This document shows, in pieces, positions 35,842 to 44,911 of a stretch of DNA of 64,000 nt. Location of the stretch: NCBI RefSeq assembly GCF_900104225.1, contig NZ_FNJK01000002.1, positions 310,001 to 374,000 on the forward strand. The letters run 5' to 3'. Position numbers and translations under genes: made by a program. Under the pieces are notes generated by a model that was not told the origin of the DNA, did no database searches, and saw only the letters and a program-made list of their open reading frames with translations. Source of the stretch: Streptococcus equinus. Its GTDB lineage: Bacteria > Bacillota > Bacilli > Lactobacillales > Streptococcaceae. Numbering within the stretch: the first letter of the stretch is position 1; every line of letters begins with the position of its first letter.

Positions 35842-36951
35842 ATGTCAAATTATGATTATTTAGTTGTTGGTTCAGGGTTATTCGGTGCAATTTTTGCACA
35901 CGAAGCTGCTAAAAAAGGAAAAAAAGTTAAAGTTATTGAAAAACGTGATCATATTGCAGGGAATATCTATACTAAAGAAGTAGAAGGTATTCAAGTGCAT
36001 GAATATGGCGCACATATTTTCCATACTTCTGATAAGGAAATCTGGAATTACATTAATCAATTTGCAGAATTTAATCGTTATACAAATTCTCCGATTGCTA
36101 ATTACAAAGGTGAAATTTATAATCTTCCTTTCAATATGAATACGTTCAATAAACTTTGGGGAGTTGTAACACCAGCAGAAGCACAGGCTAAAATTGATGA
36201 ACAACGTGCCGTTCTTAACGGAAAAGAGCCTGAAAATTTAGAAGAACAAGCTATTTCACTTGTGGGAACAGATATTTACGAAAAGCTTGTCAAAGATTAC
36301 ACTGAAAAACAATGGGGTAAAGCTTGTACAGAATTGCCAGCCTTTATCATTCGCCGTTTACCAGTTCGTTTGACTTATGACAATAACTACTTCAACGATA
36401 CTTACCAAGGTATTCCAATCGGTGGTTATACACAAATCATTGAAAAAATGCTAGCGCATGATAATATTGATGTCGAAACTGGCGTAGATTTCTTTGATAA
36501 CAAAGATGAATATTTGAAAGAATTCCCTAAAATTGTCTTTACAGGAATGATTGATCAATTCTTTGATTATCAACTTGGGGAGTTAGAATACCGCAGCCTT
36601 CGTTTTGAAACTGAACTCCTTGATATGGAAAATTACCAAGGGAATGCTGTCGTTAACTACACAGATTCTGAAACACCATACACTCGTATTATCGAACATA
36701 AACACTTTGAATTCGGAACCCAAGAGAAAACTATTATCACGAAAGAACATCCTAAAACTTGGAAAAAAGGTGATGAACCTTACTACCCAGTAAATAACGA
36801 TCGTAATAATAATCTTTACCAAGAGTATAAGAAGCTTGCAGATGCGCAAGGAAATGTTATTTTTGGTGGACGACTTGGACAATATCGTTATTATGATATG
36901 CACAAAGTTATCGAAGCGGCTTTGGAATGTGTTGAGTGTGAATTAAATTAA
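35842..36951 (+). CDS. glf: UDP-galactopyranose mutase, copy 2
   Basis: The 369-residue flavoenzyme has the same motifs as copy 1 (FAD site VVGSGLFGAIFAHEAAKKGK, HEYGAHIFHTSDKEIWNYI, GGRLGQYRYYDMHKVI). Protein identity with copy 1 is over 90% by eye but third codon positions differ widely outside about 36320-36460. It overlaps the next gene by one base (ATTAATGA). It implies that the cluster 2 polymer also contains galactofuranose. Confidence 0.96.
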   Translation: MSNYDYLVVGSGLFGAIFAHEAAKKGKKVKVIEKRDHIAGNIYTKEVEGIQVHEYGAHIFHTSDKEIWNYINQFAEFNRYTNSPIANYKGEIYNLPFNMNTFNKLWGVVTPAEAQAKIDEQRAVLNGKEPENLEEQAISLVGTDIYEKLVKDYTEKQWGKACTELPAFIIRRLPVRLTYDNNYFNDTYQGIPIGGYTQIIEKMLAHDNIDVETGVDFFDNKDEYLKEFPKIVFTGMIDQFFDYQLGELEYRSLRFETELLDMENYQGNAVVNYTDSETPYTRIIEHKHFEFGTQEKTIITKEHPKTWKKGDEPYYPVNNDRNNNLYQEYKKLADAQGNVIFGGRLGQYRYYDMHKVIEAALECVECELN

Positions 36952-37760
36952 TGATAAGGAAAAGTGTTTTGAAAGACGTAAAATTAATTGTAGCAACTCA
37001 TAAAAAATTTCAGATGCCTAAAGATACCAATTTATATCTTCCTCTTCATGTTGGTCGTGAAGGGAAGGAGGATTTAGGTTATATAGGAGATAATACTGGA
37101 GATAATATTTCTAGTCTTAATCCTTATTACTGTGAATTGACAGGATTGTATTGGGCGTGGAAAAATCTTGAATGTGATTATCTTGGTTTAGTCCATTACC
37201 GTCGATATTTTACAAATAAAAGTCGACCTTATACTGATGACATTAAAATTGATGATGTTATTTTGTTACAAGATGAGGTTGAAGAATTGTTAGCTGAATC
37301 TGACGTTATTGTACCTAAAAAGCGTAAGTACTATATTGAGACACTCTATTCGCACTATGCACATACTCTTGATGGTAGCCATTTAGATAAAACACGTGAA
37401 ATCATTGCAGAGATTTCTCCTGACTATTTAGAGTCGTACGATAAAGTGATGAAGCAACGTAGAGGGTATATGTTCAATATGTTTATCATGAAAAAAGAAT
37501 TAGTTGATGATTATCTTTCTTGGCTTTTTCCAATCTTAGATAAACTTTATGAAGTTATTGATATGTCAAATTACACTTCTTTTGAAGCTCGTTTATATGG
37601 TCGTGTCAGTGAGCTATTATTTAATGTTTGGTTGAACAAAAAAAATATAAAACCAAAAGAAGTTCCTTTTATGTACATGGAAAAAGTGAACATGTGGAAT
37701 AAAGGTAAATCATTCCTACAGGCTAAATTTTTAGGTAAGAAGTATGGAAAGAGTTTTTAG
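36951..37760 (+). CDS. DUF4422 capsular glycosyltransferase
   Basis: The 269-residue protein matches the DUF4422 group found in capsule and EPS loci: VKLIVATHKKFQMPKD at the N-terminus, GDNTGDNISSLNPYYCELTGLYWAWKNL, and YLGLVHYRRYF, followed by a C-terminal region with EARLYGRVSELLFNVWL. Members behave as GT-A-type glycosyltransferases, often galactosyltransferases, but the specificity cannot be read. It is in cluster 2 only and overlaps glf by one base, supporting transfer of a sugar early in the repeat unit. Confidence 0.82.
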   Translation: MIRKSVLKDVKLIVATHKKFQMPKDTNLYLPLHVGREGKEDLGYIGDNTGDNISSLNPYYCELTGLYWAWKNLECDYLGLVHYRRYFTNKSRPYTDDIKIDDVILLQDEVEELLAESDVIVPKKRKYYIETLYSHYAHTLDGSHLDKTREIIAEISPDYLESYDKVMKQRRGYMFNMFIMKKELVDDYLSWLFPILDKLYEVIDMSNYTSFEARLYGRVSELLFNVWLNKKNIKPKEVPFMYMEKVNMWNKGKSFLQAKFLGKKYGKSF

Positions 37761-37781
37761 AATAGTTAGGAAAGTAAAGTT

Positions 37782-39134
37782 ATGATTTTAGTTTGTATTT
37801 GTTTGATTTCTTTGTTTTTTGCGATTTTAAACCTCTTTTTGACTAAGAATGATTTTTTTAATCCTGCTGTCATCTTTCCGTTGCTATTTTTGATTCAAGG
37901 AATATTTAATATATTTGCGCTAACATATTTAAATTTAGAATTTCATGTTGAAGTACTAATAATATTGTTGATATCATATCTATTATTCACTATTTTTAAC
38001 TTTATTAATTTGAGGCGAAGACATAGAGAAATTAGTGGCTTTTACTTGGATAATCTGAGTGTAAATAAACCAATAGCTGTCCCGAAGTATGTATATTATT
38101 TGGCTATTTTATCGTTTGTTGTTGTGATTTACTTTCAGTATAGACGCTTAGGACAAGTTGCGGCAGTAAGTGGACTCGGAGGAGCAAGTTTGACCGAGAA
38201 GATTGCTCTATATGATAAACTCATAAAATTTGATTCAAAACATTTTTCAACTTTAAATATAAATTTACCCAGAATTGTATCAAATCTTTCGATAATAACT
38301 CAGGCATTTGGATATTTGATTGCTTATAAAATCGTTCAAAACTTTATTTCAAATAAAACATTTCAAATGTTAGATTTTAGTATTATCATTTTGCTAGTTG
38401 GTCAAATGTATTTGGGAGGAAGTAGATCACCAATATTTCGTGTAGTAACATTTATTTTTTTCCTTTTTTATATTCTAAATTTGAATAAAGGATATACAAG
38501 AGAGCAAATGCGAAAGGTATTGAGGAAGATTATTCAAGCTTCAATTGTTGTCGTTGCTTTGTTTACAATTAGTTTGACACTTTATGGTCGTGCTGTTGAG
38601 TATGATGTATTTCACTATTTATATATCTATCTTGGAGCGCCTTTATACAATTTAGATTTATTTATTCAAAAATATCAGTTTCCTGTAGTTCAAGATTATT
38701 TTGGAAGTCAAACTTTTATTTCATTTTGGAATTATTGGCTCCCTAAACGTAATTTACAATCAATAGAATTATATCTTCCTTTTGTAAGATACAACAGCAC
38801 GTACGAATTGGGAAATGTTTATACGACTTTCTATCAATTTTTATATGATTTTGGTTATATTGGGTTGTGTGTGTTAATGGCGATTATTTCGTTTTATTAT
38901 ACGACTATTTATAGAAGCATTAGGATATCTTCACACAAAAATATATTAACAATGACTCTTTTCATGTATGCATTTTTATTTAACGATTTAATCATGTTGA
39001 TATTTTCAAATCGATTTTATGAGACGATATTAAATATAAATACATTAAAAATTTTCATTGCAGCATATATTATTAAGTCGGTATTATTTGATAATAGTTT
39101 TTATTTTGGAAATTATAAGATTAAGTTACATTAA
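37782..39134 (+). CDS. wzy: Polysaccharide polymerase Wzy, cluster 2
   Basis: This 450-residue membrane protein has about 10-12 helices and the O-antigen-polymerase (OAG/EpsG-like) pattern: a long outside loop near residues 280-350 (LYIYLGAPLYNLDLFIQKYQF...FWNYWLPKRNLQSIE) and a MYLGGSRSPIFRV motif. Base composition is much more AT-rich than the first part of the cluster. It shows no clear similarity to the cluster 1 polymerase. Assignment rests on topology and context. Confidence 0.75.
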   Translation: MILVCICLISLFFAILNLFLTKNDFFNPAVIFPLLFLIQGIFNIFALTYLNLEFHVEVLIILLISYLLFTIFNFINLRRRHREISGFYLDNLSVNKPIAVPKYVYYLAILSFVVVIYFQYRRLGQVAAVSGLGGASLTEKIALYDKLIKFDSKHFSTLNINLPRIVSNLSIITQAFGYLIAYKIVQNFISNKTFQMLDFSIIILLVGQMYLGGSRSPIFRVVTFIFFLFYILNLNKGYTREQMRKVLRKIIQASIVVVALFTISLTLYGRAVEYDVFHYLYIYLGAPLYNLDLFIQKYQFPVVQDYFGSQTFISFWNYWLPKRNLQSIELYLPFVRYNSTYELGNVYTTFYQFLYDFGYIGLCVLMAIISFYYTTIYRSIRISSHKNILTMTLFMYAFLFNDLIMLIFSNRFYETILNINTLKIFIAAYIIKSVLFDNSFYFGNYKIKLH

Positions 39135-39187
39135 GTTTTAGTTACTAACTAAATTTAGAAAATATCACATATATTAGAGAGGGTAGG

Positions 39188-40291
39188 ATGGCTTCTCAAG
39201 TAAGAGTATTAATGATTTTGCCTACATTTAATTATTCAGGTGGAATTGAGAGTTTTGTAATGAATAATTTACGTCATTTGAATATGAAAGAATTTCAAAT
39301 AGATATTCTTTCTCACGATGTTAACGCCTTGGATTATGTTTCTGAAGTAGAAAATTTTGGAGGAAAGGTCTTTCTTTTACCTAAATTTTCTCCTAAAAAT
39401 TTTTCAATCATAAAATCTAACTATGTTGACATTCTTTCGAAAAAACAATACGATGTTGTGCATTGTCATATGGCAAATGCGGCTTTTCTTTATTTGAAAT
39501 ACGCCCAAAGATATAAGGTACCAGTTAGAATTTTACATAGTCATCAAAATAAGGCAGCTGATACTTTGATACATTCACTTAGGAATATTCCACTTTTAGC
39601 AATTGGGAAAAAATATGCTAATCACTGTATGGCTTGCACAGCTTTAGCTGGAGATTTTCTATTTCCAAATCATCAGTATGATATAGTTAGAAATGCAATT
39701 GATTATAGTGCGTATATTTTCGATGGTGATCGTCGCGTAGCATTACGTAAAAAATTAGGCTTTTTAAAAACAGATATTATAATTGGTCACACCGGTAGAC
39801 TTACTTCGCAAAAGAATCAAATCTTTCTATTAAGTATACTCGAAAAATTGTCTCTTCAAAATCCAAATTATAAATTAGTGCTGGTTGGTGGCGGTGAGGA
39901 TAGAGAGTTATTAGGAAAAAAAGTTATAAAGCATGGCTTGAGCGAAAAAGTTAAATTTCTTGGAGATAGAAATGATATTCCAGAACTGTTGCAAGTATTT
40001 GACTTATTTGTTTTTCCATCTGTATATGAGGGCTTGGGAATCTCTATTTTGGAGGCACAGGCTAATGGGCTATTCTGTGTAACTTCGACAGGAGTGCCAG
40101 AAGATGCAGATATTTCTGCTAATATTGTTCATTTAGATTTGAAACAAGGTGTTGAGATGTGGTGTGAAGTTATTGCAAGTATTGATATTAGTAAGAGAAG
40201 CGAGGAGGTTGTTTTAGATCCTAAATATGATATTATAAAAAATGCAGATATATTAGCAGGGTTATATAGATGTTTCTTAAATAGAAGTTAA
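39188..40291 (+). CDS. Glycosyltransferase family 4 protein (first)
   Basis: This is a 367-residue GT-B enzyme. The N-terminal acceptor domain has PTFNYSGGIESFVMNNL; the C-terminal donor domain has IGHTGRLTSQKNQIFLL, LVGGGEDRELL, and the FVFPSVYEGLGISILEAQANG motif whose glutamates hold the donor sugar. Specificity is unknown. It has the same architecture as the next gene and as 42436, so cluster 2 encodes three related retaining glycosyltransferases and hence a repeat unit of several sugars. Start is ATG after GAGGGTAGG. Confidence 0.88.
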   Translation: MASQVRVLMILPTFNYSGGIESFVMNNLRHLNMKEFQIDILSHDVNALDYVSEVENFGGKVFLLPKFSPKNFSIIKSNYVDILSKKQYDVVHCHMANAAFLYLKYAQRYKVPVRILHSHQNKAADTLIHSLRNIPLLAIGKKYANHCMACTALAGDFLFPNHQYDIVRNAIDYSAYIFDGDRRVALRKKLGFLKTDIIIGHTGRLTSQKNQIFLLSILEKLSLQNPNYKLVLVGGGEDRELLGKKVIKHGLSEKVKFLGDRNDIPELLQVFDLFVFPSVYEGLGISILEAQANGLFCVTSTGVPEDADISANIVHLDLKQGVEMWCEVIASIDISKRSEEVVLDPKYDIIKNADILAGLYRCFLNRS

Positions 40292-40311
40292 CAGAGTCAA
40301 AGGAGAATAAT

Positions 40312-41442
40312 TTGCTAAAAGTACTTATTGTAGGAATGACAGAAAATCCTGGTGGCATGGAGAGTTTTGTACTAAACTATTTACAAAAGTTTGATAAAAC
40401 AAAGCTTCAGTTTGATTTTTTATCCAATACGATGAATAATATTGCTTACGAAGATATTTTCAAATTAATGAACTGTAAAATGTATCATATTCCTTCATTT
40501 GGAAAGTCACCATTAAAAAATAAAATAGAACTTCACCGATTTTTTAAAAAAAATGCAGGTAAGTATGATGCTATCTGGGTACATTTGAATAACTTAGCAA
40601 ATATTGATTGTCTTAAGTTAGCTAAAAAATATAATATTCCTAGAAGGATTATTCATAGTCATAATTCTAAACATATGGAAACTGGGGTTAAGGGAGCGAT
40701 AAAAAGATTTTATCATAAGAAAAATCAAATGCTGCTAAAATATTATGCTACAGATTATTGGGCATGCTCGAAAGGTGCCGCAACCTTTTTTTATGAAGAT
40801 ATACATACAGAAAAAGTACAAATAATTCCAAATGCCATTGATGTTGCTCAATCAAAATTTAATCAAAAAGCAAGAAATAAATTGAGAAATCAAAATAATA
40901 TTGCACCATCTACTTTTGTTTTGGGAAATATTGGACGCTTGCAATATCAAAAGAATCAGGAATTTATATTAGAGGTATTCCGTGATTTTCAGAATATAAG
41001 TAAAGATTCAAAATTGATATTAGTGGGTGATGGTCCTGATAAAGAGATGCTAATTAAAAAAACTAATGATTATGATTTGAGAGATAAGGTAATCTTTACT
41101 GGTGTTCAGAGTAATATTTCGGAATGGTTGAGTACTTTTGATGTATTTTTCTTTCCGTCAAGGTTTGAAGGATTGGGGATAGCTGCATTAGAAGCTCAAG
41201 CAAATGGTTTGCCTGTTATCACATCTACAAGTGTTCCTAAAAAGGTTAATGTTACTGACTTGACAACATTTTTAGATTTAAATGCACCGATTTCTTCGTG
41301 GGTTGACGTCCTTCTTTCAGTTAAGAATAATGATAAGCGCTTAAATGGAGACTTGATTGTTCAGAAATTTATTGAAAAGCATTTTGAAATTAGTATTGAA
41401 GTAAAGAGGGTACAAAAATTATTACTTGGAGAAGGAGAGTAG
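40312..41442 (+). CDS. Glycosyltransferase family 4 protein (second)
   Basis: This 376-residue GT-B enzyme has NPGGMESFVLNYLQKF at the N-terminus, GNIGRLQYQKNQEFILEV, LVGDGPDKEML and FFPSRFEGLGIAALEAQANGLP in the donor domain. It starts with TTG 40312 behind AAAGGAGAA. It ends four bases before the ATG of the Stealth gene, and its last codons provide that gene's ribosome site (GGAGAAGGAGAG), suggesting coupling. AT-rich codon use suggests transfer. Confidence 0.88.
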   Translation: MLKVLIVGMTENPGGMESFVLNYLQKFDKTKLQFDFLSNTMNNIAYEDIFKLMNCKMYHIPSFGKSPLKNKIELHRFFKKNAGKYDAIWVHLNNLANIDCLKLAKKYNIPRRIIHSHNSKHMETGVKGAIKRFYHKKNQMLLKYYATDYWACSKGAATFFYEDIHTEKVQIIPNAIDVAQSKFNQKARNKLRNQNNIAPSTFVLGNIGRLQYQKNQEFILEVFRDFQNISKDSKLILVGDGPDKEMLIKKTNDYDLRDKVIFTGVQSNISEWLSTFDVFFFPSRFEGLGIAALEAQANGLPVITSTSVPKKVNVTDLTTFLDLNAPISSWVDVLLSVKNNDKRLNGDLIVQKFIEKHFEISIEVKRVQKLLLGEGE

Positions 41443-41446
41443 TATA

Positions 41447-42433
41447 ATGGTTGAAATACCTAAGATTGATTTTGTTGTGACGTGGGTAGATAATACAGAT
41501 TTGAATTGGCAGCGCTCAAAGGCTAAATATTCTGGAGATAATTCACTTAACTCAGAACATCGCTTTAGAGATATGAACACTTTTCACTACTGGTTCAGAT
41601 CAATAGAAAAGTTTGCACCATGGGTTAATAAAATATTTTTAATAACCGAAGGGCATTTACCAGAATGGTTAGATACCTCTCATCCAAAACTTAGAGTGGT
41701 CAAGCATAGCGACTACATACCAAAAGAATTTTTACCTACCTTTAATTCAAATGTCATTGAGCTTAATCTTCATCGAATACCAGAATTAAGTGAACATTTT
41801 GTTATTTTTAATGACGATTTCTTTTTGACTCAACCGTTGAAACCAGAAGACTACTTTAAAAATGGTTTGCCGAGACTTCTAGGTGTTTATCGTTTTATCA
41901 TCCCATTGGAGAAGTTTAATCACATTGAGTTGAATAATATTCTGGTGATGAATAAGTATTTCTTTAATAGAAAGGCGTTAAAAAAACACCCATTCAAGTT
42001 TTTTAACTATCGATATGGTAAATCAAATTTAACTAATCTATTATCACTAGCAAAAAATGGTATTCCTGCCTACAAGGATATCCATGTTTCACAACCTCAT
42101 TTGAAGTCAACTTTCAAGAAATTGTGGAGTCTTGAGCCAGAACTCTTTAATAATGTTTCTTCGAATAGATTCCGAACATTAGAAGATGTTAATCATTGGT
42201 TGATGGGATATTGGAATATTGAAACTAATATGTTTTATCCACAAGATGTAAACTTTGGTACCTATGTTTCAATAGGAGATAAGGATCGTGTAAGAGAACT
42301 ATTAACCTCTAAAAAGTATAAGAATATTTGTGTTAATGATGATTTTAATTCTGATAATTTTGAAATGGAAGTAAATAACTTAGTAAAAGTCTTAGATGGA
42401 ATTTTTCCAGAGAAAGGATCATTTGAAAAATAA
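41447..42433 (+). CDS. Stealth-family sugar-phosphate transferase, copy 2
   Basis: The protein (328 residues) has the Stealth conserved regions IDFVVTWVDNTDLNWQRSK, HRFRDMNTFHYWFRSIEKFAPWVNKIFL, VIELNLHRIPELSEHFVIFNDDFFL, VSQPHLKSTFKKLW and SNRFRTLEDVNHWLMGYW. It should form a hexose-1-phosphate phosphodiester in the cluster 2 polymer. Start is ATG 41447; the earlier in-frame ATG lies inside the previous gene. Similarity to copy 1 (27917) is moderate, so the transferred sugar phosphate may differ. Confidence 0.88.
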   Translation: MVEIPKIDFVVTWVDNTDLNWQRSKAKYSGDNSLNSEHRFRDMNTFHYWFRSIEKFAPWVNKIFLITEGHLPEWLDTSHPKLRVVKHSDYIPKEFLPTFNSNVIELNLHRIPELSEHFVIFNDDFFLTQPLKPEDYFKNGLPRLLGVYRFIIPLEKFNHIELNNILVMNKYFFNRKALKKHPFKFFNYRYGKSNLTNLLSLAKNGIPAYKDIHVSQPHLKSTFKKLWSLEPELFNNVSSNRFRTLEDVNHWLMGYWNIETNMFYPQDVNFGTYVSIGDKDRVRELLTSKKYKNICVNDDFNSDNFEMEVNNLVKVLDGIFPEKGSFEK

Positions 42434-42435
42434 AT

Positions 42436-43629
42436 ATGAAAAAATTATCATTAGATTCTAATATTGAAGTTGTAAATGATGTAATTGAAGCTCAAAATAT
42501 TAGTAATAGACCTAAAGTTTTGATGATAGGGGCTGAAAATTTTGGACGTGGAGGTAGATCTGTTATTGCCTGGAATTTAACAGAATCTTTAGTTAAAGAC
42601 TACCAGGTTGATTTCTTATCAAAAATCAAAGTAAAGGATTCTACTTATTTTGATAAAATAAAAGGGCGCCATGCTCGAATAATTATTGAACCATATAAAA
42701 AAAATAAGCTTTCTAAATTTTTGATGCGCTTTTTTATTCTTACTAAATATTTAAGGAAAGAAAAATATGTTATAGCTCATATTAACGCAGATGATGCTTG
42801 GGAAGCGACGAAAGGGATTCTTTTAGCGAAGCTTTCAGGTATAAATCGTTATGTGGTGCACGCCCACAGTACTAAAAGTAAGTATGAAAATAGATTTGGG
42901 AAAATTTTAATATCACTTTCGAAAAAATATTTAAGAAAGCTTTTTTATATTGAAAGAATTGCTTGTAGTAAAGTAGCGGCTACTTTTTTATTTGGGAGCG
43001 ATGATAATGTAAGGATTATAGAAAATGGTATATCTCTTAAAGATTATAAATTTAATAAGACTACTCGTATAAAAATGCGAGAAAAACTTAGGTTATCAGA
43101 ACATGCCAAAGCAGTTGGTACTATTGGTCGTTTATCAGAGGAAAAAAATCCGTTATTTATCTTAAAAATAGTGGAAGAGCTTGTTAATATGGACGAATCC
43201 TATCAGTTTGTTTGGATTGGAGATGGTCCATTGAAAAATGAATTAGTAAACAAAGCAAAAGAAAAGGGAGTGTTAGAACACATTAAATTTTTAGGCAATC
43301 GATCTGATGTTAAGGACTTATTACAAGCATATGATGTGTTTATTCTCCCCTCTTTATATGAAGGATTTGGAATTGTAAATATTGAAGCACAGGCTTCGGG
43401 GCTTCCGTGTCTTGTTAGTGATGCTGTACCAGAATTAGCAAAGGTAAATAGTAACTTTTATTTTCTATCTATCAATGAAAATGCGAAGTCTTGGGCTCAA
43501 CAGATTGAAAATATCCTAAATTATCGTATTTTATTAAAAGATATGGAATCATTTGAAAAACGCGGCTTTGATATTAAGCAAGGTGCTGACAAATTACGGA
43601 CGATCTATGAAAAAGTATTATTTAAATAA
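42436..43629 (+). CDS. Glycosyltransferase family 4 protein (third)
   Basis: This is a 397-residue GT-B enzyme. An N-terminal extension of about 25 residues precedes VLMIGAENFGRGGRSVIAWNL; the donor domain has GTIGRLSEEKNPLFIL, WIGDGPLKNELV, and FILPSLYEGFGIVNIEAQASGLP. It follows the Stealth gene after 2 bases, so translation is probably coupled. Acceptor and donor are unknown. The strong AT bias of this stretch (about 37.8-44.8 kb) contrasts with the flanking housekeeping genes. Confidence 0.87.
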   Translation: MKKLSLDSNIEVVNDVIEAQNISNRPKVLMIGAENFGRGGRSVIAWNLTESLVKDYQVDFLSKIKVKDSTYFDKIKGRHARIIIEPYKKNKLSKFLMRFFILTKYLRKEKYVIAHINADDAWEATKGILLAKLSGINRYVVHAHSTKSKYENRFGKILISLSKKYLRKLFYIERIACSKVAATFLFGSDDNVRIIENGISLKDYKFNKTTRIKMREKLRLSEHAKAVGTIGRLSEEKNPLFILKIVEELVNMDESYQFVWIGDGPLKNELVNKAKEKGVLEHIKFLGNRSDVKDLLQAYDVFILPSLYEGFGIVNIEAQASGLPCLVSDAVPELAKVNSNFYFLSINENAKSWAQQIENILNYRILLKDMESFEKRGFDIKQGADKLRTIYEKVLFK

Positions 43630-43744
43630 TTAAAAAGATAGTTGTAAAAATCATAAATATAATAAATTTTTATATAGTTTGAGAGAATTTTAAAAGAAAG
43701 GAAAACAGTAAGACTTTTGTCTAGAATGTTAAAAGATAATAAGC

Positions 43745-44800
43745 ATGAATAGAAAAATGTATCAGATAGTTGAGATTTCAGAAACTTTAATGCATGCTGG
43801 TTCTAAGGCAACTAGTGATGTAGCTGAGATTTTATCTCAATTAGGTGTTGAAGCACTTGAGATAATGACTTTACCTGAAAATAAAAATCCAATCAAAAAG
43901 GTAATTCGTCAGTCGAATTATGTTAACCAATGGAAAATCATATATCAAAAGGTAGAAAATGATTCAATTCTATTTCTGCAAAATCCATTTTATCATAAAC
44001 AATATGGGCGTTTTACTCAGTTAAAAAATTTAAAAAAGAAAAAAAATATTAAAGTAATATCGATTGTTCATGATGTTGGGGAATTGCGAGGATCATTTAA
44101 TTCAAACTATTATAAGGATGAATTTTCACAAATGATAGAACTGGCTGATATACTTATTGTTCACAACGAAAGGATGAAACAATGGTTTATTGAACATGGA
44201 GTTCCATCTTCAAAAATGTTTGTTCTTGAAATTTTTGATTATTTGACAGATAAATCTTTAAAAGAAACTTCTAATTTTGATAAAACTATAACTGTTGCTG
44301 GGAATTTAAGTAGAAATAAGTCACCTTATGTTTATAAACTTAATCAGTTATTAAATTTGAACGTTAATCTTTATGGTGTCAATTATGAATTAAATAGTGA
44401 TACCACTAATGTTGTATATAAGGGGGCTTTTCCATCTAATCAAATTCCTCATGAATTGAATATTGGATTCGGTTTGGTTTGGGATGGAGATAGTCTTGAG
44501 ACATGTAGTGGTGCTACGGGGAATTATCTTAAATTTAATAACCCTCATAAGTTGTCATTATATCTAGCCTCAGGCATTCCAGTTATTGTTTGGGAGGAAT
44601 CCGCAGAAGCAGCTTTTGTTTTAAAACATGATGTTGGTTTTACTGTTTCATCAATTTATGAAATTACAAATCATCTAAATAAAATGACGCTACGAGATTA
44701 TCTTAATTATCAGAAAAATGCAGTAAACCTTGGACAAAAGTTGCAGGATGGTTACTTTACTCAAAAAGTTGTGGCAGATGCTGTAAAAAGTTTAAAATAA
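43745..44800 (+). CDS. Galactofuranosyltransferase-like glycosyltransferase, copy 2
   Basis: The 351-residue paralogue of the gene at 25552 shares SKATSDVAEIL, KVISIVHDVGELR, ILIVHNERMKQWFIEHG, FGLVWDGDSLETCSG and YLKFNNPHKLSLYLASGIPVIVW. It is the last gene of cluster 2, after an AT-rich 115-base gap without a clear promoter (a TATAAT occurs near 43669 but lacks a -35). ATG 43745 and ATG 43757 are both possible starts; neither has a strong ribosome site. UDP-Galf as donor is inferred from glf. Confidence 0.77.
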   Translation: MNRKMYQIVEISETLMHAGSKATSDVAEILSQLGVEALEIMTLPENKNPIKKVIRQSNYVNQWKIIYQKVENDSILFLQNPFYHKQYGRFTQLKNLKKKKNIKVISIVHDVGELRGSFNSNYYKDEFSQMIELADILIVHNERMKQWFIEHGVPSSKMFVLEIFDYLTDKSLKETSNFDKTITVAGNLSRNKSPYVYKLNQLLNLNVNLYGVNYELNSDTTNVVYKGAFPSNQIPHELNIGFGLVWDGDSLETCSGATGNYLKFNNPHKLSLYLASGIPVIVWEESAEAAFVLKHDVGFTVSSIYEITNHLNKMTLRDYLNYQKNAVNLGQKLQDGYFTQKVVADAVKSLK

Positions 44801-44807
44801 ATGCTTA

Positions 44808-44831
44808 AAGTGATAATTTTATCGCTTTTTA
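44808..44831 (+). terminator. Terminator of polysaccharide cluster 2
   Basis: AAGTGAT and ATCGCTT pair (one G-T wobble) around a short T-rich loop, followed by a T-run. It lies 8 bases after the last glycosyltransferase gene. Confidence 0.6.
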
Positions 44832-44911
44832 TCAACTTGTGCCGAGTAATAAAATTATACTTCATCGAGAACAAAAATATGGCTCTTTATCAACTGTAGT
44901 GGGTGGCAAAG

